From assembly GCA_003167555.1 (NCBI GenBank), contig PMSN01000019.1, forward strand, positions 1 through 64,000: a stretch of 64,000 nucleotides of DNA, read 5' to 3'. This document shows positions 1 through 7,714 of the stretch, in pieces. The notes beneath the pieces were generated by a model. It saw only the letters and a program-made list of their open reading frames with translations, was not told where the DNA came from and did no database searches. Made by a program: the position numbers and the translations under genes. Numbering within the stretch: position 1 is the stretch's first letter; every line of letters begins with the position of its first letter. Source of the stretch: Spartobacteria bacterium. Its GTDB lineage: Bacteria; Verrucomicrobiota; Verrucomicrobiia; Chthoniobacterales; UBA10450.

Positions 1-305
1 CCGTCTTCAGTGACCCCGCGCCGCCGCGTCGCCAGCCCCGCGTTGTTCACCAGCACGTCGAGCCCGTCGTACTTCGCGAGCATGTCGGAAGCGAGCTTGC
101 CGATCTGCGCCTGCGAGCCGAAGTCGCAGAGCCACGAGTCCGGGGCGGCGGCCATGCCCGCGCGCCGTTTCACCTCGTCGACCGCCGCGTTCATTTTCCT
201 TTGGTCACGCCCGACGAGCACCAGCCAGTTCCCCTGCCGCGCGAGCGCGACGGCCGCTTCGAGCCCGATGCCGCTCGTCGCGCCGGTGATCAAGATCGTC
301 GACAT
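1..305 (-). CDS. Short-chain dehydrogenase/reductase, N-terminal part
   Basis: The minus-strand reading frame starts at 305 and runs off the window edge, leaving about 101 residues. It opens with a beta strand and a TGATSGIG dinucleotide-binding loop at about residues 7-14. An NNAG motif follows near residue 87. Both are hallmarks of the classical SDR Rossmann fold, so the protein binds NAD(P)H. The spacing and a KRRAG-type helix resemble the retinol dehydrogenase or protochlorophyllide-reductase-like branch, but the catalytic YxxxK lies outside the window. The substrate cannot be assigned. The start is clear because the glycine-rich loop follows it at the usual distance. Confidence 0.85.
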   Translation of the reverse strand, partial: MSTILITGATSGIGLEAAVALARQGNWLVLVGRDQRKMNAAVDEVKRRAGMAAAPDSWLCDFGSQAQIGKLASDMLAKYDGLDVLVNNAGLATRRRGVTED

Positions 306-338
306 GTTACAACCGTAGCATGATGGTATGATGAATGT

Positions 339-494
339 ATGACGAAGCGCAGCATCTCCGCCTCCATCGATCCGGACCTGTTATCCGCCGCGGAAGCCGC
401 GGTGAAGCGGCGCGGTTCCTCGAACTTCAGCGCGTGGATGGCCGAACATGTGAATATGCCGACAGGATTGCGGCATATCCAGCGTATTAGCTGA
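339..494 (+). CDS. Ribbon-helix-helix antitoxin-like small protein, apparently truncated
   Basis: A 51-residue product begins MTKRSISASIDPDLLSAAE. It has the short beta strand and first helix of Arc/MetJ-type ribbon-helix-helix proteins, which often act as the DNA-binding antitoxin of toxin-antitoxin pairs. The family pattern (basic N-terminus, ISIDPxLL, then a helix with SAWxxE) holds to about residue 38. After that the sequence becomes an unrelated short tail and stops. The switch coincides with an inverted repeat at 454-478, so the gene may have been cut by an insertion. No toxin gene follows. It lies divergently from the SDR gene with about 33 bp between them. I am fairly sure of the fold, less sure the gene works. 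Confidence 0.55.
   Translation: MTKRSISASIDPDLLSAAEAAVKRRGSSNFSAWMAEHVNMPTGLRHIQRIS
454..478. repeat. Inverted repeat at the end of RHH homology
   Basis: ATATGCCG at 454-461 is followed after a 9-base loop by CGGCATAT at 471-478. It sits where the ribbon-helix-helix gene loses its family sequence, so it may mark a junction. It could also be a chance hairpin. Confidence 0.4.
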
Positions 495-530
495 CAAAAG
501 CCGCAACGCGGGCGGGAGGCACAAAATGAC

Positions 531-547
531 GATTGATACATGTCATG
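531..547 (+). promoter_or_regulatory. AT-rich motif copy 1 (GATTGATACATGTCATG)
   Basis: This is the variant copy of a motif found at 1085-1101 (minus) and 62747-62763 (plus) as GATTGATATATGTCAGA, with related sites near 1291-1306 and 60350-60370. It lies about 180 bp before a small Cys-rich gene. The core TGAYATATGTCA is nearly palindromic, which fits an operator or promoter element, but its role is unknown. Confidence 0.4.
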
Positions 548-558
548 TAAAATGCCGG

Positions 559-587
559 GGTGTTGGGTCTGAATCAGACCCAACACC
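559..587. repeat. Near-perfect 29-bp palindrome
   Basis: A 14-base arm (559-572, GGTGTTGGGTCTGA) is repeated as its exact reverse complement at 574-587 with one base between. No T tract follows, so it is a poor intrinsic terminator. It could be an operator, a cruciform, or part of a mobile repeat. It lies 12 bp after the AT-rich motif at 531-547. Confidence 0.6.
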
Positions 588-727
588 TCTAAATTATATG
601 AGTCAACCGAAACCTCCGGCGTTCTGTGGCGTGTTGCTCTGGGTGGGAGCTGTCGTTTCAATCTGTGCTTCCGCAACGCAACCGTTCGTGCCCATGCTGA
701 CAAAACTGATTAGTAGGTGATCCCACC

Positions 728-1030
728 ATGCCGCTCAACAAAGCTGGGAAACCGCACTGCGTTAATCACGAGAACATCGCGATGATCTCTGATAAAGACA
801 CAATCAATGTGCTTACTACGGCCACGGTGCGAGATGATGATATCTCATTCGACGCGAGCAAAGGTGCGCTGGTAAAGGTGTTTGCGTGTCCGGTCTGCGG
901 ATACATAGAACTTTATTGGGACAAGGAGTTATCTCGAAGAGTTTTGGAAAGGCGAAAGCAAGCGCCGAAGGTCGCCGAGCCAGCGTCCGCTGTAGCTGAT
1001 CCAGCGCATAAAGCCGCCGAAGCAATGTAG
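728..1030 (+). CDS. Small protein with CPxCGY metal-binding motif
   Basis: A 100-residue product of unknown function. Residues near 52-57 read CPVCGYIELY, a typical half zinc ribbon. An upstream HCVNHEN segment (about residues 10-16) may supply the other ligands. The C-terminal 30 residues are basic and then Ala/Pro-rich, so likely disordered. Small proteins with a Cys pair followed by a GYIELY stretch are common conserved hypotheticals. I do not know a function. No signal peptide or membrane segment is visible. Start ATG 728 is the first in frame; an internal ATG at 782 would drop the first putative ligands. Confidence 0.55.
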   Translation: MPLNKAGKPHCVNHENIAMISDKDTINVLTTATVRDDDISFDASKGALVKVFACPVCGYIELYWDKELSRRVLERRKQAPKVAEPASAVADPAHKAAEAM

Positions 1031-1084
1031 GTCGTTCGAATATGGCGCGCCCGCGCGTTCGTTCCGATGGTGGCTTGTTCTTCT

Positions 1085-1101
1085 TCTGACATATATCAAT
1101 C
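1085..1101 (-). promoter_or_regulatory. AT-rich motif copy 2
   Basis: Read on the minus strand, this is GATTGATATATGTCAGA, a 17-base exact match to positions 62747-62763 at the other end of the window. It lies in the gap after the small Cys-motif gene. The function is unknown; its palindromic core suggests protein binding. Confidence 0.45.
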
Positions 1102-1151
1102 GTGATTCTGTGGTATCAGTGGTGAATGCACAGTAGCCTCACCCCATGTAG

Positions 1152-1292
1152 TTGGATCCAAATGCTGCGCTTGCCGAGTCAAAGAAGGCCATGCTGGTAA
1201 AGCTCATGGACTCCCTAACGGCCGGGAAAGCATTGTTATTCCCGCTGGCAGGCGGCAAGAAGGGCGAGGAGCCTGCCGAGAGTCCTGTTTGA
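1152..1292 (+). CDS. Possible 46-residue small ORF
   Basis: An open frame from TTG 1152 (or ATG 1191) to the TGA at 1290-1292. It encodes a short peptide with an N-terminal amphipathic helix (NAALAESKKAMLVKLMD) and a Gly/Lys/Glu-rich end. It lies between two copies of the AT-rich motif and in the same direction as its small-gene neighbours. No family is recognised and no ribosome-binding site is obvious. It may be noncoding. Confidence 0.2.
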   Translation: MDPNAALAESKKAMLVKLMDSLTAGKALLFPLAGGKKGEEPAESPV

Positions 1293-1308
1293 TATGACAT
1301 ATAACAAA
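1288..1308. promoter_or_regulatory. AT-rich motif, related site
   Basis: TTTGATATGACATATAACAAA shares the TATATGTCA core, in reverse orientation, with the other motif copies. It lies about 40 bp upstream of the start of the next small gene, a plausible promoter or operator position. Confidence 0.35.
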
Positions 1309-1334
1309 CAGTCTTTTGGCGAAGCCGATGGGCG

Positions 1335-1586
1335 GTGCAATATTCGAACATGAATCAACAGCAACAGAGCGCTGCCCAGGCGCACATAAACAAATATTGG
1401 GGAACGAAGAATTGTCCTTGCTGCGGGGGCTATAGTTTTACTATGCATCCTGAACTTGCCGTCGCACCAACAGTGCACGAAGGGCGGGAAATCGATCTAA
1501 ATAAAGGCACGCCGTTGATCGTCATGAGATGCAATAGGTGCAGCTATAGTATATTCTTCAACGGGAATACGATTGGGGTATTTTAG
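1335..1586 (+). CDS. Small CxxC zinc-ribbon-like protein
   Basis: An 83-residue product with two Cys pairs: NCPCCGG at about residues 26-32 and MRCNRCSY at about residues 63-70. This layout is a classic zinc ribbon. The C-terminus is short and hydrophobic (SIFFNGNTIGVF). A charged linker joins the two knuckles. The start may be ATG 1350 instead of 1335, which would remove five residues. No function is known; similar small ribbons occur as orphan proteins in accessory DNA. It stands a few bases from the convergent gene at 1598. Confidence 0.6.
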   Translation: MQYSNMNQQQQSAAQAHINKYWGTKNCPCCGGYSFTMHPELAVAPTVHEGREIDLNKGTPLIVMRCNRCSYSIFFNGNTIGVF

Positions 1587-1597
1587 TTTACGACTCT

Positions 1598-1969
1598 CTA
1601 GCGATCTTCAGGTATTTCGACTTGCACTACTAATTTTTGAATCTCACCTTGTCTCCAGATTTCCAGAACCTTGGCTCTGAACTTTTCGCCCTCGTTCACC
1701 ACGTGAAACAACTCGTTCTGTCTGAATTCCCCTGACACCTGCAATATAACTCTCAGCAGATTGAGGGAATCTGGAACAGACTCCACTCTGTCGACAATTC
1801 CGATTTGCGTTTGCCCGCGATGCTCGACTTCCACGGTCGTGTCTGGGCGAATCTCACTCATCCATTCATCAAGACGTTTTATACCCACGCTGTCAATCGC
1901 AAGCTCCGATGGTCGCCAGTGATCGCGTTTCGCACAGAAGAAAAGGGGGCAGTCTGTAAATCTCGTCAT
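1598..1969 (-). CDS. Conserved hypothetical protein, 123 aa
   Basis: A soluble acidic product with no signal or membrane segment and no family I recognise. The central part (VEVEHRGQTQIGIVDRVES, then a strand-rich LLRVILQVSGEF segment) looks like a small beta barrel. ATG 1969 is chosen because GAGGAG precedes it by about 12 bases on the minus strand. The longer open frame to 2182 would overlap the divergent gene. It is divergently arranged with the DUF2314-like gene and converges on the zinc-ribbon gene. Confidence 0.5.
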   Translation of the reverse strand: MTRFTDCPLFFCAKRDHWRPSELAIDSVGIKRLDEWMSEIRPDTTVEVEHRGQTQIGIVDRVESVPDSLNLLRVILQVSGEFRQNELFHVVNEGEKFRAKVLEIWRQGEIQKLVVQVEIPEDR

Positions 1970-2117
1970 TTGCTTCGATTGTCTCCTCAGCTCAATGCCC
2001 GAAAATCGTCGGCCGGAAACCGACGTCTTTTCGAGTTGCCTCTGCGACGCCCGCGCGGCTAAACTCAGTGCCGTGTTTCCTCCGCAATCCCAACGCAGCC
2101 GATTTGTCAGGCAATCC

Positions 2118-2936
2118 GTGAGGCCTTTTTGGAGGCAGCGGGGGTTCCTAGCTGCGATTACGTTGCTGGCTTTTGGAGTCACTGCGCGAACTTCCCGGGC
2201 GGGGGAATTCCAAAGCGCGGTGCAAGAGGCGGTGGACCACTATAAGACGAAAGCCGGACAGCAATACCGCGACAATTTCACGAAGGCGATTGATAGCGCT
2301 GTGGCAGGTGCCATGGGATCGTGCAACATGGGCAGCGCAGTGGAGCGCGCTGACATCGTGTTCATCGTTTCGGCTGATGGCCACGTCGTGCGGGTGCTAT
2401 CTTCGCCAGGTGTCGTTTACGGACAGTGCATTGTTTCGAAGCTGCGGCTGCCCGCGCGGGTGCCGCGTCCTCCGCGGGATTCGTGGCCGGTCGTCATCAC
2501 CGTAGCCTACAATGAAACGCGCCCCGGCCCTCCGGATAAACCTCATCACATGGTAGGTGAGCAGACCATCGCCTACGACGAGGCTCTTGCTCCATATATT
2601 GCCAAAGCTCGCGCGACTTATCCTGCGGCAAAGAAGCGCTTCCTGGAGGGGCTACCGCCGGGATACTCATTTTCAGTCTGGATTCGTCTTCTCCAAAACG
2701 ACAAGAAAAGCGGTCAGCTGCGCCATGAAGATGTCTTTGTCGTCGTCGATTCGATTAAGAACGGCATCGTTCGCGGGCGGATAAACAACAAGATCCTGTT
2801 GCTGACGAACCATAAGGAAGGCGAGCGAATTTCGATCCCCGAATCCGAAGTTAAGAATTGGGTCATTCTGCGGCTGGACGGTGTCGAAGAGGGAAATCCC
2901 GTCGGCAAGTTTCTCGATCATTACAAACCGCGGTAG
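2118..2936 (+). CDS. Exported DUF2314-like protein with TonB-C-like N-terminal part
   Basis: From a GTG at 2118 the product has 272 residues. It begins with a basic stretch and a hydrophobic core (FLAAITLLAFGV) ending at a likely signal cleavage after RA. The middle (about 60-120) has a VSADGHVVRV..SPGV pattern like a TonB C-terminal fold. The last 90 residues match the DUF2314 pattern: a VVVDSI..GIVRGRI strand pair, a short loop with Lys-Glu-Gly, and a terminal V-K-N-W segment. The role is unknown; a periplasmic or secreted location is inferred. An upstream in-frame ATG at 1995 is unlikely because the added residues are antisense to the neighbouring gene. Confidence 0.5.
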   Translation: MRPFWRQRGFLAAITLLAFGVTARTSRAGEFQSAVQEAVDHYKTKAGQQYRDNFTKAIDSAVAGAMGSCNMGSAVERADIVFIVSADGHVVRVLSSPGVVYGQCIVSKLRLPARVPRPPRDSWPVVITVAYNETRPGPPDKPHHMVGEQTIAYDEALAPYIAKARATYPAAKKRFLEGLPPGYSFSVWIRLLQNDKKSGQLRHEDVFVVVDSIKNGIVRGRINNKILLLTNHKEGERISIPESEVKNWVILRLDGVEEGNPVGKFLDHYKPR

Positions 2937-3082
2937 CACTTGGCCTGTCTCAGACCCGATTTTCGGAGTGTCGAAATCAATTTTGGGCAGCTCCGAGAGA
3001 ATTTGTTCTGGCTCGGGATGAAATCTCGGCTGTAGCGGCGCAAGAAGCTTCGCAATCCTCTATCGTCTATTCTCATCTATCC

Positions 3083-3220
3083 TCAACCAACGCTCCGCGG
3101 TGAGTGCCACCCTTCGCTGCCCCGATGGCTCCGCGATACTCGCAGACCAAGACGTTCAATATCTGCGTCATACTCGCGCTCCTTGATCCATAACTTCAAG
3201 TCATCGCCGAAGAGCGTCTT
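3083..3220 (-). pseudogene. Remnant of a methyltransferase C-terminus (copy 1)
   Basis: The minus frame ending at 3083 reads LFGDDLKLWIKEREYDADIE and then RLGLRVSRSHRGSEGW. It closely matches the last 45 or so residues of the intact methyltransferase at 5976-6692 (LFSDDLKLWIKNREFELDIE, then RLKLGVSRSHRGTNGW). The upstream sequence bears no methyltransferase core. This is a detached tail from a duplicated or decayed paralogue. Confidence 0.65.
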
Positions 3221-3235
3221 TCCTGAGTTCGAGTG

Positions 3236-3869
3236 AATGTTGTTGTTTGGCAGCGATGATTCCAATTACGGCTCCCAGGCTAATTTTCACGGCGGAGTCG
3301 ATAACATCAAGCAGAGTGATCATGATTCGCCTTTCCAAAGACAACGATCACGTGGCTTCGTCTTTGTGGTAGCTACAGCTAATCCGAAATCGATTGGGAG
3401 GATCCATCGTAAAACAATCGATCTGCATCATCTTGAAACGCTTATGCTAACGTTTACCATGCATAGGCAAAAGTCTTGAATGCATATGTCGAATTGCGTT
3501 TTTCAGTGCCCGGCGACATCGAGGCCACGCAGAACGACGCCGACGCTATGCAATTGATCAAGGGCGCAATGGAAGGGGGGCGATGGGGGAGTCTGTGAAT
3601 CTCGGCATTCTTTGCCTCAGTCCCCATCCCCCTATTTGGCGGCCGATTCTCGACATCTCCGACTCTTAGGACTTCGACTGGCAACTGTTCATGCCTTCCG
3701 AAATGCGCGGACTGGCAGGATCAGTCGGACTCGCCTTAGTCGTCACCTGGACGGGTTTCGACGTGGCCATAAGTCCAAGTCCCGAAAATCCCCGCATGCA
3801 TTTTCTCCTTCAAAAGCAAAAGTAACAGCCCCGTTACTAACTCGTCGGCATTTTTCTTGACGCAAAACG
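3236..3869. other. Gene-poor stretch with decayed coding fragments
   Basis: No convincing gene is seen. A plus-strand segment near 3478-3598 reads like a real protein fragment (AYVELRFSVPGDIEATQN, then ADAMQLIKGAMEGG) but has no start and stops at once. Other frames give only short low-complexity openings. I read it as eroded DNA upstream of the amidase. Confidence 0.4.
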
Positions 3870-5705
3870 ATGGCCTTTTCACAATCGTGCATGCATACAC
3901 GGTTATTCAATGGCACGGGTTCGCCGCTCGTTAACGCGCGCCGAACATTTCTCGGGGTAGCGATAAGTGGTAGCGCGGCGGTGTTTCTCGGATGCCTCCT
4001 GGCGTTCAAGGCGCAAGGGGACAGTGTCCCGACGGCACATAACGAAGCTACGGTCGCGCAGCTCCAGGCGGAGATGGCGGCGGGCAAACTTACTTCGGAA
4101 GACCTGACCAAAGAATACATCGCCCGCATCCTTGCCCTGGACCAAAACGGTCCGGGGGTCAATGCGGTGATCGAGCTCAACCCGGATGCGCTCGACATGG
4201 CAAGAAACGCGGACAAGCTACGCAAGCAGGGGAAGGTCCTTGGACCTCTGCATGGCATTCCGGTGCTGCTCAAAGACAACATCGATACCGGCGACAAGAT
4301 GCAAACCAGCGCCGGATCGTTCGCGCTCGTCGGCAAGTCCGCGAAGCAGGACTCCACCGTCGCCGCGAACTTGCGCGCAGGCGGCGCGGTCATCCTCGGC
4401 AAGACCAATCTTTCGGAGTGGGCGAACTTTCGCTCCTTTGAATCGATCAGCGGCTGGTCGGGCCGCGGCGGACAAACCAACAATCCTTACGGCATTAATC
4501 GCAATCCCTGCGGCTCGAGCGCTGGTTCCGGAGCCGCCACGTCGGCGAACTTTACCGCGGTGTCGTTAGGCAGTGAGACCGACGGCAGCCTTGTCTGCCC
4601 CGGAAACGCGAATGGCGTCGTGGCCATTAAGCCCACGGTGGGTCTCACTAGTCGCGCCGGTGTCGTGCCCATCTCGCACACGCAGGATACGATCGGTCCT
4701 CACGGACGGACGGTGGCCGATGCGGCAGTGACCCTGGGTGTCATCCAAAGCCGCACGTCCGACGGACGCGATCCCGCCACGAGCGGCGTGCCCCTCGGCT
4801 GGCGGGGAACAGGCAAGACTCGCCCGACGAACATCCCCACCGATTACACTCAGTTCGTGAACGCCCATGGCCTCCAGGGCGCGAGACTCGGTCTGACTCG
4901 TGCAGGGTTAACTGGTTTCACGAACGTTTCCACGCCGCAACCAGTGCTCGACGCTTTCGAGGAAGCCGTGGAAGCGCTCACTGCGGCAGGTGCCGTCGTG
5001 ATCGATCTCGATGCCGCAGGTTTCACCTTCCCGTCCGCTGACGGCGAGTTCCTTGTGCTGGTGTTCGAGTTTCGCAATGACGTGAAGTCGTACTTCGCGA
5101 CGCGCGTGGGAGTGCCGGTGGCGGGCGGGACGCTGCAGACCGCCATCGACTTCAATAATGCTCATGCGGCCGACGAGATGCCGTTCTTCAACCAGGACAT
5201 CTTCGATCTGGCTAACTCGCTTGCGCCAGGCCCGGACGACCCGCAGCCGGCCTTCGGAGGGTTGACCTACAATCAGGCGCTGGCCATTGATCACGACGCG
5301 GGTGTGAATGGAATCGATAAGGCCATTCACGATTTCCACCTTGATGCCGTGGTGACAGCGACGGATAACCCGGCTTGGGCTACGGACCTAATCTACGGCG
5401 ACCACTTCATCTTTGGCACCTCGGGCCTCGCCGCGGCGCCGGGCTATCCGATCGTGCAGGTGCCAGCGGGCATCGTGTTCGGCACGCCGCTAGGTCTCAG
5501 CTTCTTCGGGACCGCGTTCAGCGAGCCTACCTTGATAAAACTGGCGTCCGGCTTTGAAGCGGCGACACAGGTGCGGGCCCACAATTTACCGACGTTCGCG
5601 GAAACGGTCCCCTTTAATAACATCCAGGGCACAACAGTTAAGCGGCCCCGTAAGACTTATCCAAAGGCGAAGGACGGCAAGAATATGCCGCACCACCACA
5701 TGTAG
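3870..5705 (+). CDS. Exported amidase-signature-family hydrolase
   Basis: A 611-residue amidase-signature enzyme that hydrolyses an amide bond of unknown substrate. The Ser-cisSer-Lys triad is visible: Lys135 in LLKDNID, cis-Ser216 in CGSSAGSGAA and nucleophile Ser240 in ETDGS, at the usual 24-residue spacing. Residues 22-48 carry RRTFLG followed by a hydrophobic run, so export by the Tat route is likely. The C-terminal half has the AAPGYPIVQVPAG segment typical of the family. This branch resembles secreted amidases annotated as Glu-tRNA amidotransferase-like, but there are no gatB or gatC partners, so it is not GatA. Start ATG 3870 lacks a clear ribosome-binding site; ATG 3891 is possible. 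Confidence 0.88.
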   Translation: MAFSQSCMHTRLFNGTGSPLVNARRTFLGVAISGSAAVFLGCLLAFKAQGDSVPTAHNEATVAQLQAEMAAGKLTSEDLTKEYIARILALDQNGPGVNAVIELNPDALDMARNADKLRKQGKVLGPLHGIPVLLKDNIDTGDKMQTSAGSFALVGKSAKQDSTVAANLRAGGAVILGKTNLSEWANFRSFESISGWSGRGGQTNNPYGINRNPCGSSAGSGAATSANFTAVSLGSETDGSLVCPGNANGVVAIKPTVGLTSRAGVVPISHTQDTIGPHGRTVADAAVTLGVIQSRTSDGRDPATSGVPLGWRGTGKTRPTNIPTDYTQFVNAHGLQGARLGLTRAGLTGFTNVSTPQPVLDAFEEAVEALTAAGAVVIDLDAAGFTFPSADGEFLVLVFEFRNDVKSYFATRVGVPVAGGTLQTAIDFNNAHAADEMPFFNQDIFDLANSLAPGPDDPQPAFGGLTYNQALAIDHDAGVNGIDKAIHDFHLDAVVTATDNPAWATDLIYGDHFIFGTSGLAAAPGYPIVQVPAGIVFGTPLGLSFFGTAFSEPTLIKLASGFEAATQVRAHNLPTFAETVPFNNIQGTTVKRPRKTYPKAKDGKNMPHHHM

Positions 5706-5786
5706 CTGGGAGGGAGCGGCGCTGGGGCTGCGAGGATGGAAGATAGAGGATAGACACTACGAAGGAAGCTTCGCAGCAAGCTATCC

Positions 5787-5866
5787 TCAATTACCGCTCC
5801 GCGGCGCCGCCCAACCTTCGCTGCCCCGATGGCTCCGCGATACTCGCAGACCGAGACGTTGATTCG
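5787..5866 (-). pseudogene. Remnant of a methyltransferase C-terminus (copy 2)
   Basis: One minus frame reads RLGLRVSRSHRGSEGW and then a stop at 5787, the same tail as copy 1. Bases 5815-5852 are identical to 3111-3148 (38 bases), and similarity extends past the stop codon. It lies just downstream of the intact methyltransferase, which encodes a more diverged version of the tail. Confidence 0.6.
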
Positions 5867-5975
5867 TTCGCTCCCGCTCACTTACCTGCTGCCCGCGCAG
5901 GTCTGACCATCTACCCGCCGGCTTCCCAGCACGGCGTGTTCAATGTGCTACTGCAGCGGAGCACCATCGCTTAGC

Positions 5976-6692
5976 TTAGTTTCGCGGTCGGTGCCAACCG
6001 TTGGTACCGCGATGGCTTCGGGACACGCCCAACTTGAGCCGCTCGATATCGAGCTCGAATTCGCGATTCTTGATCCATAACTTCAAGTCGTCGCTGAAGA
6101 GCGTTGATTCACAGTCGTAACAAGAAGGGATGTCGTCGGCGTATCCCGCGTAGGTCACGACGCGCGTGCCGAGCGGCTTTGTTCCCAACTGAGTTGAAAC
6201 ATGGGCAGTGTATGTTTTGAATAACGCCGGGGAAAGCGGGATCGCGCCGTCGATCTTGTATCCGGAATGCATGTTTTCCTCGAAAGGATTGAAGAGATAG
6301 AACGCGTCGTATTCCGCGAAGGCGACATCCATTACGTTGCCGTGAAGGAATTCGATATCGGAAAGGTGCAGATCCGTCGCCGCCTGCCGGGCCGCTGCGA
6401 CAAGCTCACTTCGCTGCTCGACTCCCGTGAACCGGCCATCGGTCAGAGATGACGCTACCAGGCAGAACTTGCCCGGCCCGCATCCGATATCCAAAACGCG
6501 CAGGCTGGGCGCGGTCACCAGCAGTTTCGCCGCGGCGGCGGCAACTGCCACCGGCGTCCAAAAGATCGACGAGAGTTTACGGATCTGCGCCGGGTAGATC
6601 AGATCGAACTTCTCGTCCTCGATCGAGAAGCCTTCGGGATCTTGAATATCCTCACAGGCTTGAGCTGAACCTGACCGCATGGTGTTCATCAT
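5976..6692 (-). CDS. Class I SAM-dependent methyltransferase
   Basis: A 238-residue product from the ATG at 6692. The SAM-binding motif I is VLDIGCGPGKFC, about residues 68-79. It is followed by an acidic loop (GVEQRSEL) and a YDAFYLFNPFEE motif-IV-like segment. A region of helices precedes motif I. The C-terminal tail (DDLKLWIKNREFELDIERL) is charged and has two remnant copies nearby. The substrate is unknown; the family is often annotated only as methyltransferase domain protein. Another in-frame ATG at 6728 adds 12 residues of low-complexity sequence and seems less likely. Confidence 0.75.
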   Translation of the reverse strand: MMNTMRSGSAQACEDIQDPEGFSIEDEKFDLIYPAQIRKLSSIFWTPVAVAAAAAKLLVTAPSLRVLDIGCGPGKFCLVASSLTDGRFTGVEQRSELVAAARQAATDLHLSDIEFLHGNVMDVAFAEYDAFYLFNPFEENMHSGYKIDGAIPLSPALFKTYTAHVSTQLGTKPLGTRVVTYAGYADDIPSCYDCESTLFSDDLKLWIKNREFELDIERLKLGVSRSHRGTNGWHRPRN

Positions 6693-6855
6693 AGCCGGAG
6701 GAACTCGTCGCGGCGAGCCCGGACGCACGTCCCTCCGTTTCGCATTGCCTGTTGAATCAGCGGTTGCTACAATTTCACATTCCGAAAGCGTCCGGAGCTG
6801 ATCTCATTCTCGTTAGACGTCGCCACCATCTGACCCGCAACCATAAGAACCAACA

Positions 6856-7629
6856 ATGAAGATGACACCAAACCAATTCGTGCGCTTGCTCTTCGTTTTC
6901 CTACTTTCGCTTTCCGCTTGCTGGCCAGCGGATGCTTCCGGTTCTCCGAAAATAGTGGTGATCGATCCCGGACATGGCGGAGCCGCTGATGCTGGTTCCG
7001 ACTCCGCCAAAACTAAAAGCACGAACAACAATGCGACCTCCGCGACGCTTCATATCAAAGAAAAGGACCTTGCATTGACCCTTTCGAAGCTCATCGCCGA
7101 GCGGATTGAGAGCAGCGAGGCCGGGGCGCAGGGAAAAATCAAGGCTGTGCTCACCCGCCATGATGACAGCAACATCGACTTCGCAAGACGAGCGGATGTC
7201 GCAGCCCAGGCGAATGCGAGCTGCTACGTTGCCATTCACTTTAACAGCGACAACAGCCAGCGCGTCAGCGGCCCGCGTGCCGTCATTCAACAACGCTCCA
7301 GGAACCCAAACTACGAAGCGGATGAGAGATTCGGACGAGCTCTCGCAAAGACTATCGAAAGGGTTTCAAAGACTTTCCGGCCCCAGACTCCAGCAGCTTC
7401 CGTTCATGACGATCACGAACTGCACAATGGTTGGGGGAGTTATCTTTTCCATCAACTGAACCTGAACCCAAAGACAAAGCTTATTCCATCGTGCCATCTG
7501 GAAGTGGAATTTCTTGATAACCGAGATCTCGAACATCTCTTTTTTGTGGACCGCAAAGACGAGATATTTTCGGCTTGGGCTTCCGCCATTTCCAACGAAC
7601 TCATTCGCCAGATGCTGACTGGAGAGTGA
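6856..7629 (+). CDS. N-acetylmuramoyl-L-alanine amidase, probable lipoprotein
   Basis: A 257-residue Amidase_3 enzyme that cleaves the bond between MurNAc and the stem peptide in peptidoglycan. Zinc ligands are visible as His40 (DPGHGG), Glu69 (KEKDLAL) and His128 (AIHFNSD). The catalytic Glu is Glu216 in LEVEFLDN. The N-terminus is a signal peptide with a lipobox LSAC at residues 19-22, so the protein is probably anchored to a membrane. There are no SPOR, LysM or AMIN domains. The insert between residues 42 and 66 is Ser/Thr/Asn-rich and probably flexible. It is a stand-alone gene. Confidence 0.88.
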   Translation: MKMTPNQFVRLLFVFLLSLSACWPADASGSPKIVVIDPGHGGAADAGSDSAKTKSTNNNATSATLHIKEKDLALTLSKLIAERIESSEAGAQGKIKAVLTRHDDSNIDFARRADVAAQANASCYVAIHFNSDNSQRVSGPRAVIQQRSRNPNYEADERFGRALAKTIERVSKTFRPQTPAASVHDDHELHNGWGSYLFHQLNLNPKTKLIPSCHLEVEFLDNRDLEHLFFVDRKDEIFSAWASAISNELIRQMLTGE

Positions 7630-7714
7630 CATCAGCCGGACAAGGTCGTTGCGGCGGGCGCGGCGTGGGCTTCCAGCACAATGATTATGCTCGCCCCGAC
7701 CGCCGGATTTCAAT

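Noticed and set aside
559-587. Integron attC site
   Set aside because: The palindrome contains GTTGGGT and ACCCAAC, which fit core-site patterns, but in reversed order. The other motif copies lack them and no integrase is in view.
526-720. 64-residue plus-strand ORF
   Set aside because: It starts inside the motif and runs through the palindrome. The hydrophobic end could be chance, and no ribosome-binding site is clear.
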